Source: Lasiosphaeris hirsuta
Lineage: Eukaryota; Ascomycota; Sordariomycetes; Sordariales; Lasiosphaeriaceae
Assembly (NCBI GenBank): GCA_030549175.1
Contig: JAUKUA010000004.1
Span: 3,782,001-3,846,000, forward strand
Direction: 5' to 3'
Length of the DNA stretch: 64,000 nucleotides
Under the pieces are notes generated by a model. The model saw nothing but the letters and a program-made list of their open reading frames with translations. It did no database searches and was not told the DNA's origin. A program made the translations under genes and the position numbers. Shown here one piece after another: positions 26,101 through 36,936 of the stretch; position 1 is the stretch's first letter, and the number at the start of each line of letters is the position of its first letter.

Positions 26101-26476
26101 CGGGTCTGCTATCGATCCGTCGCTGATGGGCTCGCCAACGATGGCGCAGGCGCGTTCAGCTATGAGCTCGCCCGCCGCGGGGTTTCAGCCGCAGCAGCAG
26201 CCGCAGCAGGCATACAGCCCGGCCGCGATGGGTTACAACGATCTGCAGGGCATGGAGTTCTTGCAGGGGCTAGAGTCGGCCGGGTCCGGGCTGGACGGGG
26301 CAGGCGACTTTGCGATGATGGATACGCAGGTGGATCTGGGGTTCGGGTTCGGGTGGGAAGGGCTGCATCATGACTTTAGTGATGGGCAACAGGTGGACCT
26401 GTTTGATGGCTTCTTCTTTGGAGGCCAGCAGATTGGTAATGGGGGGGTTGGTGGCGGCGGTGGAAACGGGCTGTGA
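23120..26476 (+). CDS. Zn(II)2Cys6 transcription factor with fungal MHR domain
   Basis: Four exons (23120-23478, 23603-24511, 24597-25509, 25565-26476) sum to 1031 codons (1030 aa). The zinc cluster has the exact spacing C-x2-C-x6-C-x6-C-x2-C-x6-C at C79, C82, C89, C96, C99 and C106 (ACNRCRLRKNRCDQKLPSC). It is followed by the linker VGYDPITKREIPRS and a dimerisation coiled coil, YIFYLETRVEQLEALL. The middle domain shows the fungal_trans pattern: YFEHANPQIPVLHKGEF, then YIIGVAVRLAVDLGLHYED, then RRRLWWCTYSFDRLVSVCVGRPFGI. The C-terminus is Ser/Gln/Gly-rich (probable activation region) and ends in a Gly run. The cluster and linker resemble yeast Tea1-type factors; the regulated pathway is unknown. 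It lies 2 kb downstream of the MFS gene on the same strand, so co-function is possible but unproven. Confidence 0.93.
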
Positions 26477-27080
26477 GACACGTAAATTCAACGAATATCA
26501 TGAGGGCGCTGGAAAAATGGGAGGGCGGTAATATATATTTAGCATGACGCCGGTCAACTATGTATGGGATGGTTTTCTCTTGATTTGTTCGCTGCTGTTT
26601 GTCAACTTGTACACGGGGGTTCCTCGAGGAAGGGATTTAAAACCGGAGAGATGGGGGGACAAATGCAAGGGCCGGACGGAAGAGGAAGAGACGTGGTCAT
26701 TTGTATCCGGCGTGTTCCGCTCGCGTGCTGGTGGTACCTATGGCTAGGCTGGATTTGGCTGTTGGCTGGCTGGGGCTGTAAGGTATACCCTATTTCACTC
26801 TCATGCATTAGCGTTTGTCGATAGCCGTGTGCTCGTTCAACGTTCAACGGTGCAAGGAACGCCCTCCGAGTGGGTTAACAAGTCAGTCCCTGGGGTGGGT
26901 GTATTTGTTTATTTACCCCCTAGTATAGTCACCGGCAACCTTTCGACCTGCTCTAGGTGTTGGTAGTTTGTGCATACCCCTCGAGTCAGAAGAACTTAAT
27001 TTACACACCAATGACTACTTTTTTCACAATCATACCGTCATGCAAACTCATAACCGACCAGCACTAGATCTAAGACTCTC
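26477..27080. other. Convergent 3' intergenic, 604 bp
   Basis: Lies between the stop of the Zn2Cys6 gene (+) and the stop of the SigF-like gene (-). AT-richer than its surroundings, with no ORF of note. It should contain both polyadenylation regions. Confidence 0.5.
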
Positions 27081-28202
27081 TCATCTCTGCCTCCCGCCGC
27101 CCGCACCACCGTTCAGACGCGGCCGTGCCTGCTGCGCATCCACCGCATGCCACTGCGCATCCACCGCATGCCACCGCGCGTCTAGCCCCGCCAACATCCT
27201 GACTACAGGCCCCAGGAAAACGACGCCTAGTAGGCACATAAAGGTGCTGAACAGCTGCCAGCACGCGTACACGGCCGCGCCTGGCGCCATGAAGAGGAAC
27301 CGGAGCGAGTCGTTGACCTGGTACAGGTCCTCCTGGCGCTGAATGCGGTAGCGCGTCGACGTCCGACCGCCACCGCCACCGCCACCACCCCCGCTGGTGC
27401 CCGACGCTGAGCTCGACCGCGACTGGGTGGTGACGGTGGTGTGGTTGACTCGGCGCTCCTTGCTCTTCTCGGCTGCGTTGGGGGTCGCGACGACCGTCGA
27501 GGCTACCTCGGCGAAGGAGGGCTCGTCATCGGCTTTGCTGAGCGGCGTTTCCGGCTGGTTGGGGAGGAGGTGCACGCCGCCGTCGGGCAGCGTCGTGTGG
27601 CCGTTTCCGGTGTTGGTGAGGAGGTTGTGGTTGGCGGCTTTGGCGGAGGTGCTGGGCGGCTGGTCGGGGACTAGATGCAGCACCGTCACGAGCCGCACCG
27701 GGGCCTTGTGGAAGGGGATGAGCCAGATGGAGAAGGTCTGGGTGAGGGTGACGTAGAGGAGGTTTGCGCGCTGGTCAAAGACTAGGGAAGGGGGTTAGTG
27801 CTGGAGGGAGGGTGCGCTACATAGGGGTCCTACCGGACGATTCTATCTCAATGTCGATTTTCGGGCTGAGGATTTTGTCTGCGGTCGGGAGGTCAGCATC
27901 ACGGCATGGAGAGATGCATGGGGGGTGCTCCTACACCATCTGTAGATGGCCAAGACCAGCGTCCGCGAGTCGACGTCGCCGAGGCCGGGAATGCGGACGG
28001 CCTCAAAGGACGGCACCCGGCAGTACGGATGAACAAGAGATGCAGAGGGTGTAAAATACTTCAAGACGGCCTCCTGCTGCTCCTCGAAGCCGCCCTGGCA
28101 AAGGGAGCGGATGACGCCGCGGATATCCTTGACTGCCAGCTGTCAGTTACGAGACGTGGATCAATAGGGACCATAAGCCGAAGCCGTACCTGGGTGCTCC
28201 AT
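27081..28202 (-). CDS. SigF-like NTF2-like domain protein
   Basis: Four exons (28202-28190, 28132-27935, 27878-27834, 27781-27081) sum to 319 codons (318 aa). The first exon is only 13 nt (MEHP plus one base). The order MEHPVKDIRGVIRSLCQGG, then EEQQEAVLKYFTPSASLVHPYC, then SRTLVLAIYRWYKILSPKID, then FDQRANLLYVTLTQTFSIWL is characteristic of the fungal SigF-like NTF2-like proteins, a cone-fold domain of unknown ligand. A low-complexity Ser/Gly linker with nine consecutive Gly follows, then RYRIQRQEDLYQVNDSLRFL and a hydrophobic segment (about residues 260-290), which suggests membrane association. The last 30 residues include a tandem WHAVDAQ duplication encoded by a 21-bp repeat (27138-27180). 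The molecular role is not established for this family. Confidence 0.85.
27138..27180 (-). repeat. 21-bp tandem duplication in coding sequence
   Basis: Two near-identical copies of a unit reading TGCGCATCCACCGCATGCCA on the plus strand encode the repeated WHAVDAQ near the C-terminus of the SigF-like protein. A third partial copy is degenerate. Confidence 0.75.
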
Positions 28203-29296
28203 AGTGCTTCCTGGTCTCAAATATCGCAGATTTGATTTCGTGGTGCGACCAACTCGGAATCGAAGCCGGAAAGGTGCACCCGGTGTACCATTCGCATTTA
28301 TACATGGCTTCTTAGCCGCCTTGGGTATTGGTGATGTCATTGTGGTGTGGAGTCCTCCCACGAAGCATGTGAAGGACGAAGGACGCGGGACGGGAGGGGA
28401 TCGAAGCTTAGCTGCAGTCGCTCTAGGTCCCTTCCTGGGCTTCCTTTTTTTCTCCCCGCGAGATCGCCAAGCGCCGATTGCATCACAGCATTGCATCAGA
28501 GCCCCATCCGCCACGCTTTGCAATCAATCCTCCAACCCAAGGCCCAAATCGCTGGAACCGCCCGCAAAAAAAAAACAAAGGCAACGAACGGCCAACAACG
28601 TCGGACGCTGGCACCTGCCGCCAACAGCACTCCAATCAAGGGAGCAGACAGCACACACACGTTATCGAGCACACGCACCCAGCACACGCCCAGCACACAC
28701 GCCCGGCACATACAGCGCACACGGCAGATGGCTGACGGCGGAGGAATGCAGCATGCCATCCATGCATGTCTTGCTGCAGAACATGCCCGGCATGTGCGAT
28801 CGCGCCAAGGCTGCTGCGCCATTTCCACCGGAGAAGCGTGGCAAGCGCACATACTGTGGGAGACGCAACGCTGATGTCTATCGTCGTTTGGTTCCTCTAT
28901 TTCGATTGACCGGCTGCAGTAATGCCTTACTATCTACCTGACTCCCCTGTCTCAGAAAGAAAAAAAGATTGGGCACAAGTCCCCTCATCACCTTCTTCAC
29001 CCCTAGATCCTCCCAAGGTATCCTATCCTACATAAAATTCCTGCACTCCTCCTGCGCTGCCCGTCCCATTGTCACATCATCGCTTCATAATCGCCCCAGT
29101 CATACCTTTTCGCCCAAGCCGCCGAGTCCCCCATGAGCCCCCACAAGACCAACCCTCGCACATACCCAAACCATAACAATGACCATACCACTTTTATCCC
29201 CCTTCATCCCCCTACCCCCTACCCCTATTCCCTACCCCTACCCCTACCCCTACTCATCCCATCCCATCCAATGCCGGCCCCCTCTACGTGATAACC
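28203..29296. other. Intergenic, 1.1 kb, with purine/pyrimidine biased segments
   Basis: Promoter of the SigF-like gene (minus strand, reading away from 28203) and 3' region of the membrane-protein gene that ends at 29297. It has a CA-rich stretch of degenerate CACACG/CAGCACAC units (about 28645-28725) and a C-rich block of CCCCTA units at 29211-29255. No gene is supported. Confidence 0.5.
29211..29255 (-). repeat. Telomere-like TAGGGG tract, possible G-quadruplex in a 3' UTR
   Basis: The plus strand has about seven CCCCTA-type units. On the minus strand, the transcribed strand sense for the gene ending at 29297, this reads as repeated TAGGGG. At least four runs of three or four G separated by TA are present, which fits a G-quadruplex. 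It lies 40-85 nt after the stop codon. Confidence 0.6.
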
Positions 29297-30028
29297 CTAC
29301 GGTCTCCGCCTCGGCGGCCTGACCTCCCGAATCTCCGCCTCCCCGCCAGCAAACTGATCCGGATCCACCTCTCGGTACCCAGAACTCCTGCGCTCCGCAC
29401 TTCGAATCCGACTCCTCTGCCGCCGCGGTGGGCTATGCTCTTCAATAACCACCACCTCGTCGTCGTCGTCCGTGGCATCCACAACCCTCGGTCCCGGCCC
29501 ACGACTCACGCTGCTCCGCCTCCGCCTGCTCTCCTCCACAACCACCCTCTCCGCCATCGGCCGCACCCTGTCCTCGACGATGATGGTCGCCGGGTGCGTC
29601 GTCGTCGTCCGGCGCACCTCGGCCGTCGCCGAACCGCTGCCGCCGTGCCGCGACCGCCGGTGCGAGTGACGGTGGTGGTGTTTACTGCTGCGGACCACGG
29701 AGCCGACCGATGAGGACTCGGCAATCCCCGGGTTGCCGAGGTTGATGCACATGTAGATTAGCCAGAGGACGAGGATGAAGCCAGCGACGGAGCCGAGGGT
29801 GATGCCGACTATCGTCCCGGGGCTGGGCCCGTCGAGGGAGCCGTAGAACGCGGGGATTGCTGGGGTTTGCGTCGCTTGGCGGGGTAGGATGGTTATGGGT
29901 GTGGGCGGGAAGATGTGGAAGTAGAAAGGGAGGACGGGGTGTTCTAACACGCCGTTCGAGTGCGCTGAGAGGAGGACGTCGAGGGGCGGCGGGGTGATGC
30001 GCCGGGTGAGAAGGGCCATTGGCGGCAT
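29297..30028 (-). CDS. Single-pass membrane protein with charged C-terminal tail, unknown function
   Basis: An uninterrupted frame of 243 aa. The N-terminal 70 residues are Pro/Thr-rich (LPRQATQTPAIPAFYG), then one clear transmembrane segment (about residues 75-98: GTIVGITLGSVAGFILVLWL and following). The cytosolic-type tail has a His/Arg/Ser cluster (SKHHHRHSHRRSRHGG), an acidic run (DATDDDDEVVVIEE) and an Arg-rich end (EVRPPRRRP). I do not recognise a named family, but the layout (short extracellular stalk, one TM, basic/acidic tail) is common in conserved fungal membrane proteins of unknown function. MPPMALL is chosen as start because it is the first ATG; the fourth-codon Met is an alternative. 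The gene lies in a minus-strand series with the SigF-like and TSC1 genes. Confidence 0.75.
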   Translation of the reverse strand: MPPMALLTRRITPPPLDVLLSAHSNGVLEHPVLPFYFHIFPPTPITILPRQATQTPAIPAFYGSLDGPSPGTIVGITLGSVAGFILVLWLIYMCINLGNPGIAESSSVGSVVRSSKHHHRHSHRRSRHGGSGSATAEVRRTTTTHPATIIVEDRVRPMAERVVVEESRRRRSSVSRGPGPRVVDATDDDDEVVVIEEHSPPRRQRSRIRSAERRSSGYREVDPDQFAGGEAEIREVRPPRRRP

Positions 30029-31180
30029 TGCGTCGGTGGTTGAGATGTATACGTGTTGATGGGACGAAGGGAGGGGTTCTGGCTATCGATCGCGATCCGC
30101 GTCGCGGCAGAGGAGTGGGATGCGATTGCGCGTGCGCGACTCGTTTTGCGTAGGACAGGCCTCTCAGTGGTCCCCTTCGGTAGTCACTCTCGCGATTGGC
30201 TTTGGTCTTGCGCGTCGCGGATTGGCGTAATGCGCGGCCGGCGATGAGAGTCGAATCGCGGGGCGTTCGGAAGGTGAGAGGTGAGCACGATGGCGGGGGG
30301 GGGCAACGTAAGCGCCGCCTGGTGCTGCGTATCAAGCCCCTTTTTGCGATCGCGCAGCGAGCCAAGGCTGGATTGCAGCGCAGCAAATCGCAGAATAAAA
30401 CTGCGCGCGAGCTTGATGGACCGGAATAAGGCGACGATTCGTGCGAAAACAGCTAGAAGATGGCGCGGGAGTCGAACCGACGTCGGATGGAGGCCGCGGC
30501 GACACAAGGTCACACCTTGCGCCAGGCAAGTATCAGATGATGGTCGGCCGAGTCGCAAGGCTCCGGCGCAAAGCGTCCGGTGAAACGGGACACCAAGTCA
30601 CTGCCGAGAAGTACACCGTAGTCCGTGTATTGTCGCCTTGCTGTGTGCGCGCTCTTACCCTCTATTCGCAACACGATTTGTCAATAATAGGCGTGGTGGG
30701 CGTAAAAGGAGAACGCTTCAACTCATTAGCTAGGAACGTGATTTGCGTGGGAGGTGATGGTCGCGGGAGGGGCAGTCGAGATGGGATTGGGTTTGGTGGT
30801 GGAGGGGTGGGCGACCTGGTTGCTGGTTGGCAGGGGGCTGGGGTCTTCAAGGGTCTTCGAACCCCCAACTTTGCCTGCTTTCACCCCCACCCCGCAGTTT
30901 TTTGTTTCTTCAACGACGACGTTACCTTGGCTTCCCAAGACAGGAAAGGCGTGTGCGATTGTGAGGATACTTGTGCAACAAAATGAAATGCCGCTAGCAT
31001 TGATTGACAGAGGCGATGAAAAACTTCACCATACCCCTCCTATTCCGTCATATCTGTAGAGTGGTAAGTTCAATTAAGGGGTAAATACAAGTCCGCTACA
31101 TACGACTCCAAGCCCAGCTATTAAATACTTTTGGTATAAGTCACAACAGCGCCGAACGCCACAACGCTCATGCTGTCCGC
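30029..31180. other. Intergenic, 1.15 kb
   Basis: Lies between the TSC1 stop and the start of the membrane-protein gene, both minus strand. At about 30456-30535 the minus strand has a B-box-like GGTTCGACTCC and an A-box-like TGGCGCAAGG, but no acceptor stem pairs, so no tRNA is called. The rest has no ORF of interest. Confidence 0.5.
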
Positions 31181-34100
31181 TTAGACGAAATTCCGGATCC
31201 CTCTCAGCCCGGTCCCCGACTTCTTCTCCTTTTTCTCCTTCTTCTCTGCCTTATCGTCCTTCTTATCCTTCCGAATGGCGTTTTGAACACCACCTGTAGC
31301 ACTCATGTTAGCAACCAAGCCAGTAACAGGAGCAAGGCAACGACTTACCCCTTCCAAAATACCTTTCGATCTGCGGGCTTGTCTTCCCTCCGGCCGCAAC
31401 GCCACTCCCAGAAGCGTCACCCAGGCCCGGCTCCGGCGGAGTTGTCGGCCGTTGCGACGCAGATCCAAGCGAGGTTGATACCGGCTCCAGCGGTGAAGTT
31501 GCGTTGTGTGAGAGGCCGTCAAACGCTTCGGGATCAGAGAACCCGCGCTGCACGCGGCTCCGGGTTGCAATAGGACTCCCCGCCATCTCTGTCTCGACCC
31601 CAAACGAGGACGGGCCGCCATCATACCCGGCCCCCCTCCTCTCACCGACGTCGCATTGGAAATCCAAGAGTGACGACTGCAGAACAGTGTACTTTCTCAT
31701 GAGTGCGCTGTACTGCTTCTGGAGCTCAGCTTGCTTTGTGCGGCTTGCCGCGAGCGCATGTTCGAAAACCGCCGAAGCTTCGCTAGCTCGATTTCGCTGA
31801 TTATCCCTCAGGGCTTCCGTGAGCTTGTTGCTCAGAGCCGCAATTTGCACATCGTAGTGCTTCCTCGCCTGTCCCAGTTGGTCCTCCCTCGCTACAAGCT
31901 CCATCCGCCATTGCTCCGCTCTGCTCTTCTCTGCCGCCGCCTCCCGTATCGCAATGTGCATCTTCATCTCCTTGCCCTGAAACGCGTGCTCCGAAGCCGA
32001 CAGCCGTGCGATTTCTGCCCTGAGCCTCTCGATTTCATCAGTGCTTATGTCCACCGCCTCGAGGCTCTGTTCCGAGATAAGTATCTTTTCCTCGGCCTCA
32101 TCGACAATCCGCCGCAGTCTTTCGCACTCTCCTTGAGCCTTCTCTAGCTGCTGCCTCAATTGGATGCCTTCCGCGCTCCATTTCTTTTGCTCCTCGCGTA
32201 AACTTCGTAGCTTGGTCGATAGATCGTTTTCCCGTTTCTGTGCCATGTTTCGACGATGCTCAAACTCTTTTCTGGTTTGCGCCTCTCCTCTCTTCGCTTC
32301 ATCCAGCCGTTGCTTGAGACTTCGATTGGCCATTACCAGATTTTGCGTCTCAGCTTCCGTGGCCGCTTCTCTAATCTGTTTCCGACGGAGTTCTCCCATA
32401 TGTGTCATGTGCTGTTGTTTGATATACCTCTCGAACTGCAGGTCATTCTGTAGAAGTAAGCTCTGGCGGTAGAGAAGACCGGTGCGATTACCGAGCCCGG
32501 CACCCGCATGTTCAATATTCCCCAAGGGCTGCTGAGCGGTCTGCAGCAAAGCATTCTCAGTTACCGACCCCTGAGGACTCAGGACCAGCGATACCACGCT
32601 GTCATTGGCCAGTGACTGATGAAGCCCTGACTTGATAACCTTATTTGAGTGAATCATGTCCTGGAGTTGAACTTGCGGCGATGAAGTGTGAATGAGATGT
32701 GGCGGTAGGGTTGGGCTATCGCCTCCCATCTCTCGCGGCCTATTATCCAGGGAATCACGAGCCGATGGGTGGCTTGACTGCGACCCTCTACGACCTGACT
32801 TGATGCTTTCCCGGCCACCCATTGAGAATTCGACAGACAGGGCTTGCTGAGGTAGGTTAACTGACGAAGAGGCCCGCAGTGATGGCGTATCAGCATAGCT
32901 AGACCCATTCAGCAAAGCTACTTCAAAGCCCTCCCGATCGGCTTCCTCTGCCATCAAGGACGTATTAACCGCTCCATGGGTATGCGTGTTGCCGTGGGTA
33001 TCTGTGGATTTGATTTCGACCGGTATGGATAGAGCCATACAATCGGCGAGCACTTCGTCGGCCTCGCTCTTGATCCAGCGACTGAGATCAGTTTTTTCGG
33101 ATTCGATTGTCAGGTTATAAAAGTTCGGGTGCAGGAGATGCTGCTTCCTGAAGCGTTCTGATCTGTCCCTTATTTCCATGGCTTGTACGTCGATGTCTTC
33201 ATCGTTATTCGCGTGGCGAAGGTACCTTTGAGGCTTCCGGATATAGTCCACAAAGTTTATGGGGTACAATCCGTATAGGATCGTGAAGTAGGTAGAGAGG
33301 TAGTGAATTGAGCTCCCGTCATGATCTGGATCAAGCAGACATTTTTCCCAAGCCATTCCAGGATCGGCGGTCTCATTCTCTATGCCGATTTCAGTGTGTG
33401 CCTGTGCAAAATACGTGTCCCTATCCCAAAACAAGAGCCTGGCATAAATGTTGAAAAGGGTTGGCAGGGAGGGAACCAACGAGCTTGGCATAAACGGTAA
33501 GAGCATAATCAGGGATACCAGGGCCAGGGTAACTGTTGAGGTTGATTCATCTTTCTGCAACGAGTGAAGAATGTTGATGAAAAGCGGAGTTTGTAAGATG
33601 AGATGGAGATGCGGAGGCTGGCTGGCAACGAAGTCACATAGGAGGCTCAGGGCATTGTTTCGGTAGTCCCGCTTGAGTACGAAGCTGTCCAATGAAGCCA
33701 TGAAGCCCTGAAGGTTGTTAGAGAAGCGGTGGATAGGGAGAAAGTTGCAGCTCACTTTGGGGTCCTTCTTGCCAAAGATGAGGAGGGCCTCCTTGATCAT
33801 CCTCTCCTTGAGCTCGACCGATGAGGATATAGCATGCGCCTGTGCCTCCTCCCGTACAGACATATATCGGTTCAACAGTCGGTCTGTAAAGGGAGCCAGG
33901 CCTGGCTCATTCCAAGGCGCCGGGCCATCGCTCTCATCTATCAGCAACAGATCGAGCGTGTGGTTGAGAATCTCGCGAGCCAACCCTTTCTCCTGCTCGA
34001 CAAACTCGAGGACGGGGTCAAGCAGCCTATCCCACCATTCAAACGTCCTTGCTGCTGTCCGAAATGCCGGCCGAAGCTCTCGCAAGATGACAAGAAATGC

Positions 34101-34475
34101 GGCATATTTCTCGGGACGTTCCTGTACGGTTTTCTCATACAGTGAAAGAAGCTCGTCATTCAAGCGATCTGTTGCGCCTTCGTCGAATTTTACGTGCTTC
34201 TCAAGGTAGCTGCTAATCACGGTGACGAGTTCGGCGGGAAGGGGGAGAGCGGGCGCTTGGAGGAAGCCGTTGAGGGCTTTGATGAGATCCCTGGAGGACC
34301 TATTTTGAGTATGCAGCGGTTAGAGACGGCAGGCTGCTTTGACTTGCACACGTCCTTTCAGTTGGCCGCGATGCAGAACGATTGTGAGGGAGTCAAGGCC
34401 ACATTCATGTTCACCACATCGATTCCCAGCCTGCCTGAAGACGGGGCATGGGGCGACTTACCCGGACGAGGCCAT
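31181..34475 (-). CDS. tsc1: TSC1 / hamartin homologue
   Basis: Three exons (34475-34462, 34299-31349, 31293-31181) sum to 1026 codons (1025 aa). Exon 1 is a 14-nt micro-exon coding MASSG, joined in phase to SSRDLIKALNGFLQAP. The N-terminal half is the hamartin alpha-helical domain (YLEKHVKFDEGATDRLNDEL; LLSLLCDFVASQPPHLHLIL; LPSLPTLFNIYARLLFWDRD). The C-terminal half (about residues 640-900) is a long heptad coiled coil, as in TSC1 of other fungi and animals. A Lys/Glu-rich tail (RKDKKDDKAEKKEKKEKK) ends the protein. TSC1 scaffolds TSC2, the GAP for the small GTPase Rheb, and thereby restrains TORC1. That function is taken from the family. The start is about 0.9 kb from the divergent DJ-1/PfpI gene, so a shared promoter region is likely. 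Confidence 0.93.
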
Positions 34476-35381
34476 TCTGATCGGCGCGGGGAGAATGCTG
34501 CTCGCGGTAGCAGCAGCCAGCAAGCCTGACCTAGGACCCGCAAACGCGGGGACCTAGCCAACAACGTCGAGAGGCGGGACGGATGGAAGGCGATCTCACG
34601 AGCCCACTTGCCAGCTACCTACCGGTGCCACAAAATAATGGGGGGTGAGGGGGCGGGAGGCTAGTGTCAAGCGGAAAGTGACGTCTGGATCATACCAGCT
34701 GTGGGAGTAGCATGGGTGTCCGGTGTAGTGTATATTGGAAACCAGAACGCAGCTTTTTTTTTTTTTTTGCACGGAGCTTGCGCAGCTTCCAAAGCTCGAT
34801 ACCGCCATTCAGCTGCTTGCAAACTTATCAAGAGCTAGTTAATGCAGACCCACCGGGACATGTGACCCGTGCTCCCGTGCGGTCCCAGGACCCCTGTCGG
34901 CTCCTGCGTGACCATGGAAGTGCAAGGGACTGGCACTCAACCCCGCATTTTGCCAATGCCAGTTGGGAAGCCTGGGGTAGAATGAGTGGGGCCACAGCTG
35001 ACCGAATAGGCTGACCTGCAGCGGTGGTGCGAGCTGTGGGTGGAATGCCCCTCAACGGGGTAGAGGGGCAGAGGGAAGACCAAGGCAGGAGAAGGCAGGA
35101 AAGGCAGCGGGGTGGTAATCTTCAAGTCTGTTCTCGTGACTGGCCTCCTCCGCAGATCGAGGTGGGGTGCACAAAACAGATTGGGCATTTCCATCCCCGT
35201 CAACAAAGACCATCCCCCGAACCACATCTCAGAGCTGTCCTGCTTCACTTTCATCATTGCCCTCTGCTCCCTACCTAGCCTATCAATTGATAGCAAGCTA
35301 GCATCCCATCGCAACCTTCGATCGACTTAAGCTACTTCTTCCACCATCCCACCCACCAACCCCACCTTCCAGTTGCCCAAG
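34476..35381. promoter_or_regulatory. Bidirectional intergenic region between TSC1 and the PfpI gene
   Basis: The two genes diverge from this 906-bp interval, which must hold both promoters. It has a T17-type run at about 34753-34769 and a pyrimidine-rich segment just before 35382. No separate gene is seen. Confidence 0.55.
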
Positions 35382-36391
35382 ATGGCCAACAAGACGTCTG
35401 CAGTGTCTGACGAACCGGTTGACGTTCTGTTTGCACTGCATCCCAAGTTCAACCTCTTGGACTTTGCCGGCCCTCTCGAGGTCTTGACTACTGCCCTACA
35501 TGATGCTAGTGATCCGAGTAGGTCCCCACGAGTTCTTTTGCTGGTGTGATTCAGCGGGCTGACCACTTGTTGCCCGACAGCTTCCAGGGCTTTTGAGGTC
35601 ACCATCGCCGCTGGCGAGCCCAAGGTAATTTCCGATCAGGGTGTCGTGATTGGCTCCCAGGTCTCATGGAAGGAGGCCCACGATCGCCTGTCCGATTTCG
35701 ACGTCCTCGTCGTCCTCGGAGGCGGTGTTGACGAGGTGCTGAAACAAAAGGCCGAACCCCTCGACCTCATCTCGGCCTTCTCCGAGATTCAGAAGGGCGA
35801 CCCCAGCCGAGAGCGCACGCTGTTGTCCATCTGCACCGGATCCCTCTTGCTTGCCCACCAAGGCATCCTCGCCGGCCTGTCGGCCACCACCCACCCTGAC
35901 TACTTGACCAAGTTTGAGAATGCCTGCAGCCAGGCAGCCACTCGTGACTTGGCTGAGCGCACCGATGTCATCGATGATGCCCGTTATGTCGTCAACAACC
36001 TGCGGTTCGACCTCGGAGACGAGGACGAGAATCCTTATATCCGCCGCAAGTCGGACGCTCGTCGTCCTTCCAACGCACGGTAAGTTTAAAACCGCAACAT
36101 TCTGATAAGGTCCCCTCGCCATTGGCACATAATGGAAGCTAAGACTCTATTTACAGAAAGGGGTCCATGTCTTGGAAGGGCTCCAACTCGCGTCGCGAGT
36201 CGATTGCTCGCCGCGCAGCGATGCGTCTAGGTGGCCTCCGTGTCATCACGAGTGGGGGAGTGGCCGCTGGCATAGATGCTGCCCTGTATCTTGTCAGCGT
36301 TATGGTTTCCGAGGACTCTGCCGCCGAGGTGTCGAGGGTCATGCAGGTGACCTGGAACAAGGGCGTTGTAGTTGATGGTCTCGATGTCTAG
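35382..36391 (+). CDS. DJ-1/PfpI superfamily protein
   Basis: Three exons (35382-35517, 35581-36079, 36157-36391) sum to 290 codons (289 aa). The fold signatures are clear: VDVLFALHPKFNLLDFAGPLEVL (with E33 in the position conserved next to the reactive cysteine), VLVVLGGGVDEVL, and the nucleophile elbow LLSICTGSLLLAHQG with C130. The end, RVITSGGVAAGIDAALYLVS, is the usual C-terminal block. This arrangement is closest to the isonitrile-hydratase/transcription-regulator-like branch of the family rather than to DJ-1 proper; substrate is unknown. A basic, Ser-rich insert (about residues 195-232: RRKSDARRPSNARKGS and following) splits the domain and contains several RRxS-type possible phosphorylation sites. 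The second intron falls inside this insert. Confidence 0.88.
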
Positions 36392-36936
36392 AAATGGGAT
36401 AGAAAAAAGGTCACAGTGTTCATCTACAGCCTGTGTGGGGAATATAGCGTCTGATTTACAAGGGTACAACAAGAAAAAGAACTCGTATGTATGCACTGGA
36501 ATGAAATTGATGTTGCGAGCACATGTTGGGTCTGCTGATAGTACCTAATCGCTTCATGGGACATAAAATATGTATGGAGAACGTATCCGGCCCATTTGAA
36601 CGATTTGATCGTTTTGCTATGCTGCTTTGGTGGATACAAGTCGCCTGCATTCCCCTGCTAGCACCACCCTAGCCCCAGGCAACCACGTCACTTATCCTGA
36701 AATTGGCAGCCGGCGCTTTAGGGCTGTCAGCTGGCGAGGTGTGCGCTGCGCTGCTTGGCAGTACTTGGCAGCCCAGCCCGAAAATCCAACGCAAGCTTGT
36801 GGGATGTGATTTGAGCCACCAACGTTGAACTTCGCGATTCCAGCCCCAGGTCGGTAAAGCGGCCCAGCAATCGATCAATTCCGCCCGAAACTCGCCTCTA
36901 CCGCATTTCTCCTTGCTCTCATTGCGCTTAGAAGCC
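36392..36936. other. Intergenic, 545 bp
   Basis: 3' UTR of the PfpI gene, then the uL23m promoter. AT-richer in the first half. No gene seen. Confidence 0.5.

Noticed and set aside
29288..29713. 141-codon plus-strand frame
   Set aside because: Antisense shadow of the membrane-protein gene, which has a clear transmembrane segment and tail.
30456..30535. tRNA-like A-box and B-box on the minus strand
   Set aside because: The T loop looks right, but the T stem has a mismatch, no 5' sequence pairs with the expected acceptor strand, and no anticodon arm forms. Possibly a degenerate tRNA or chance.
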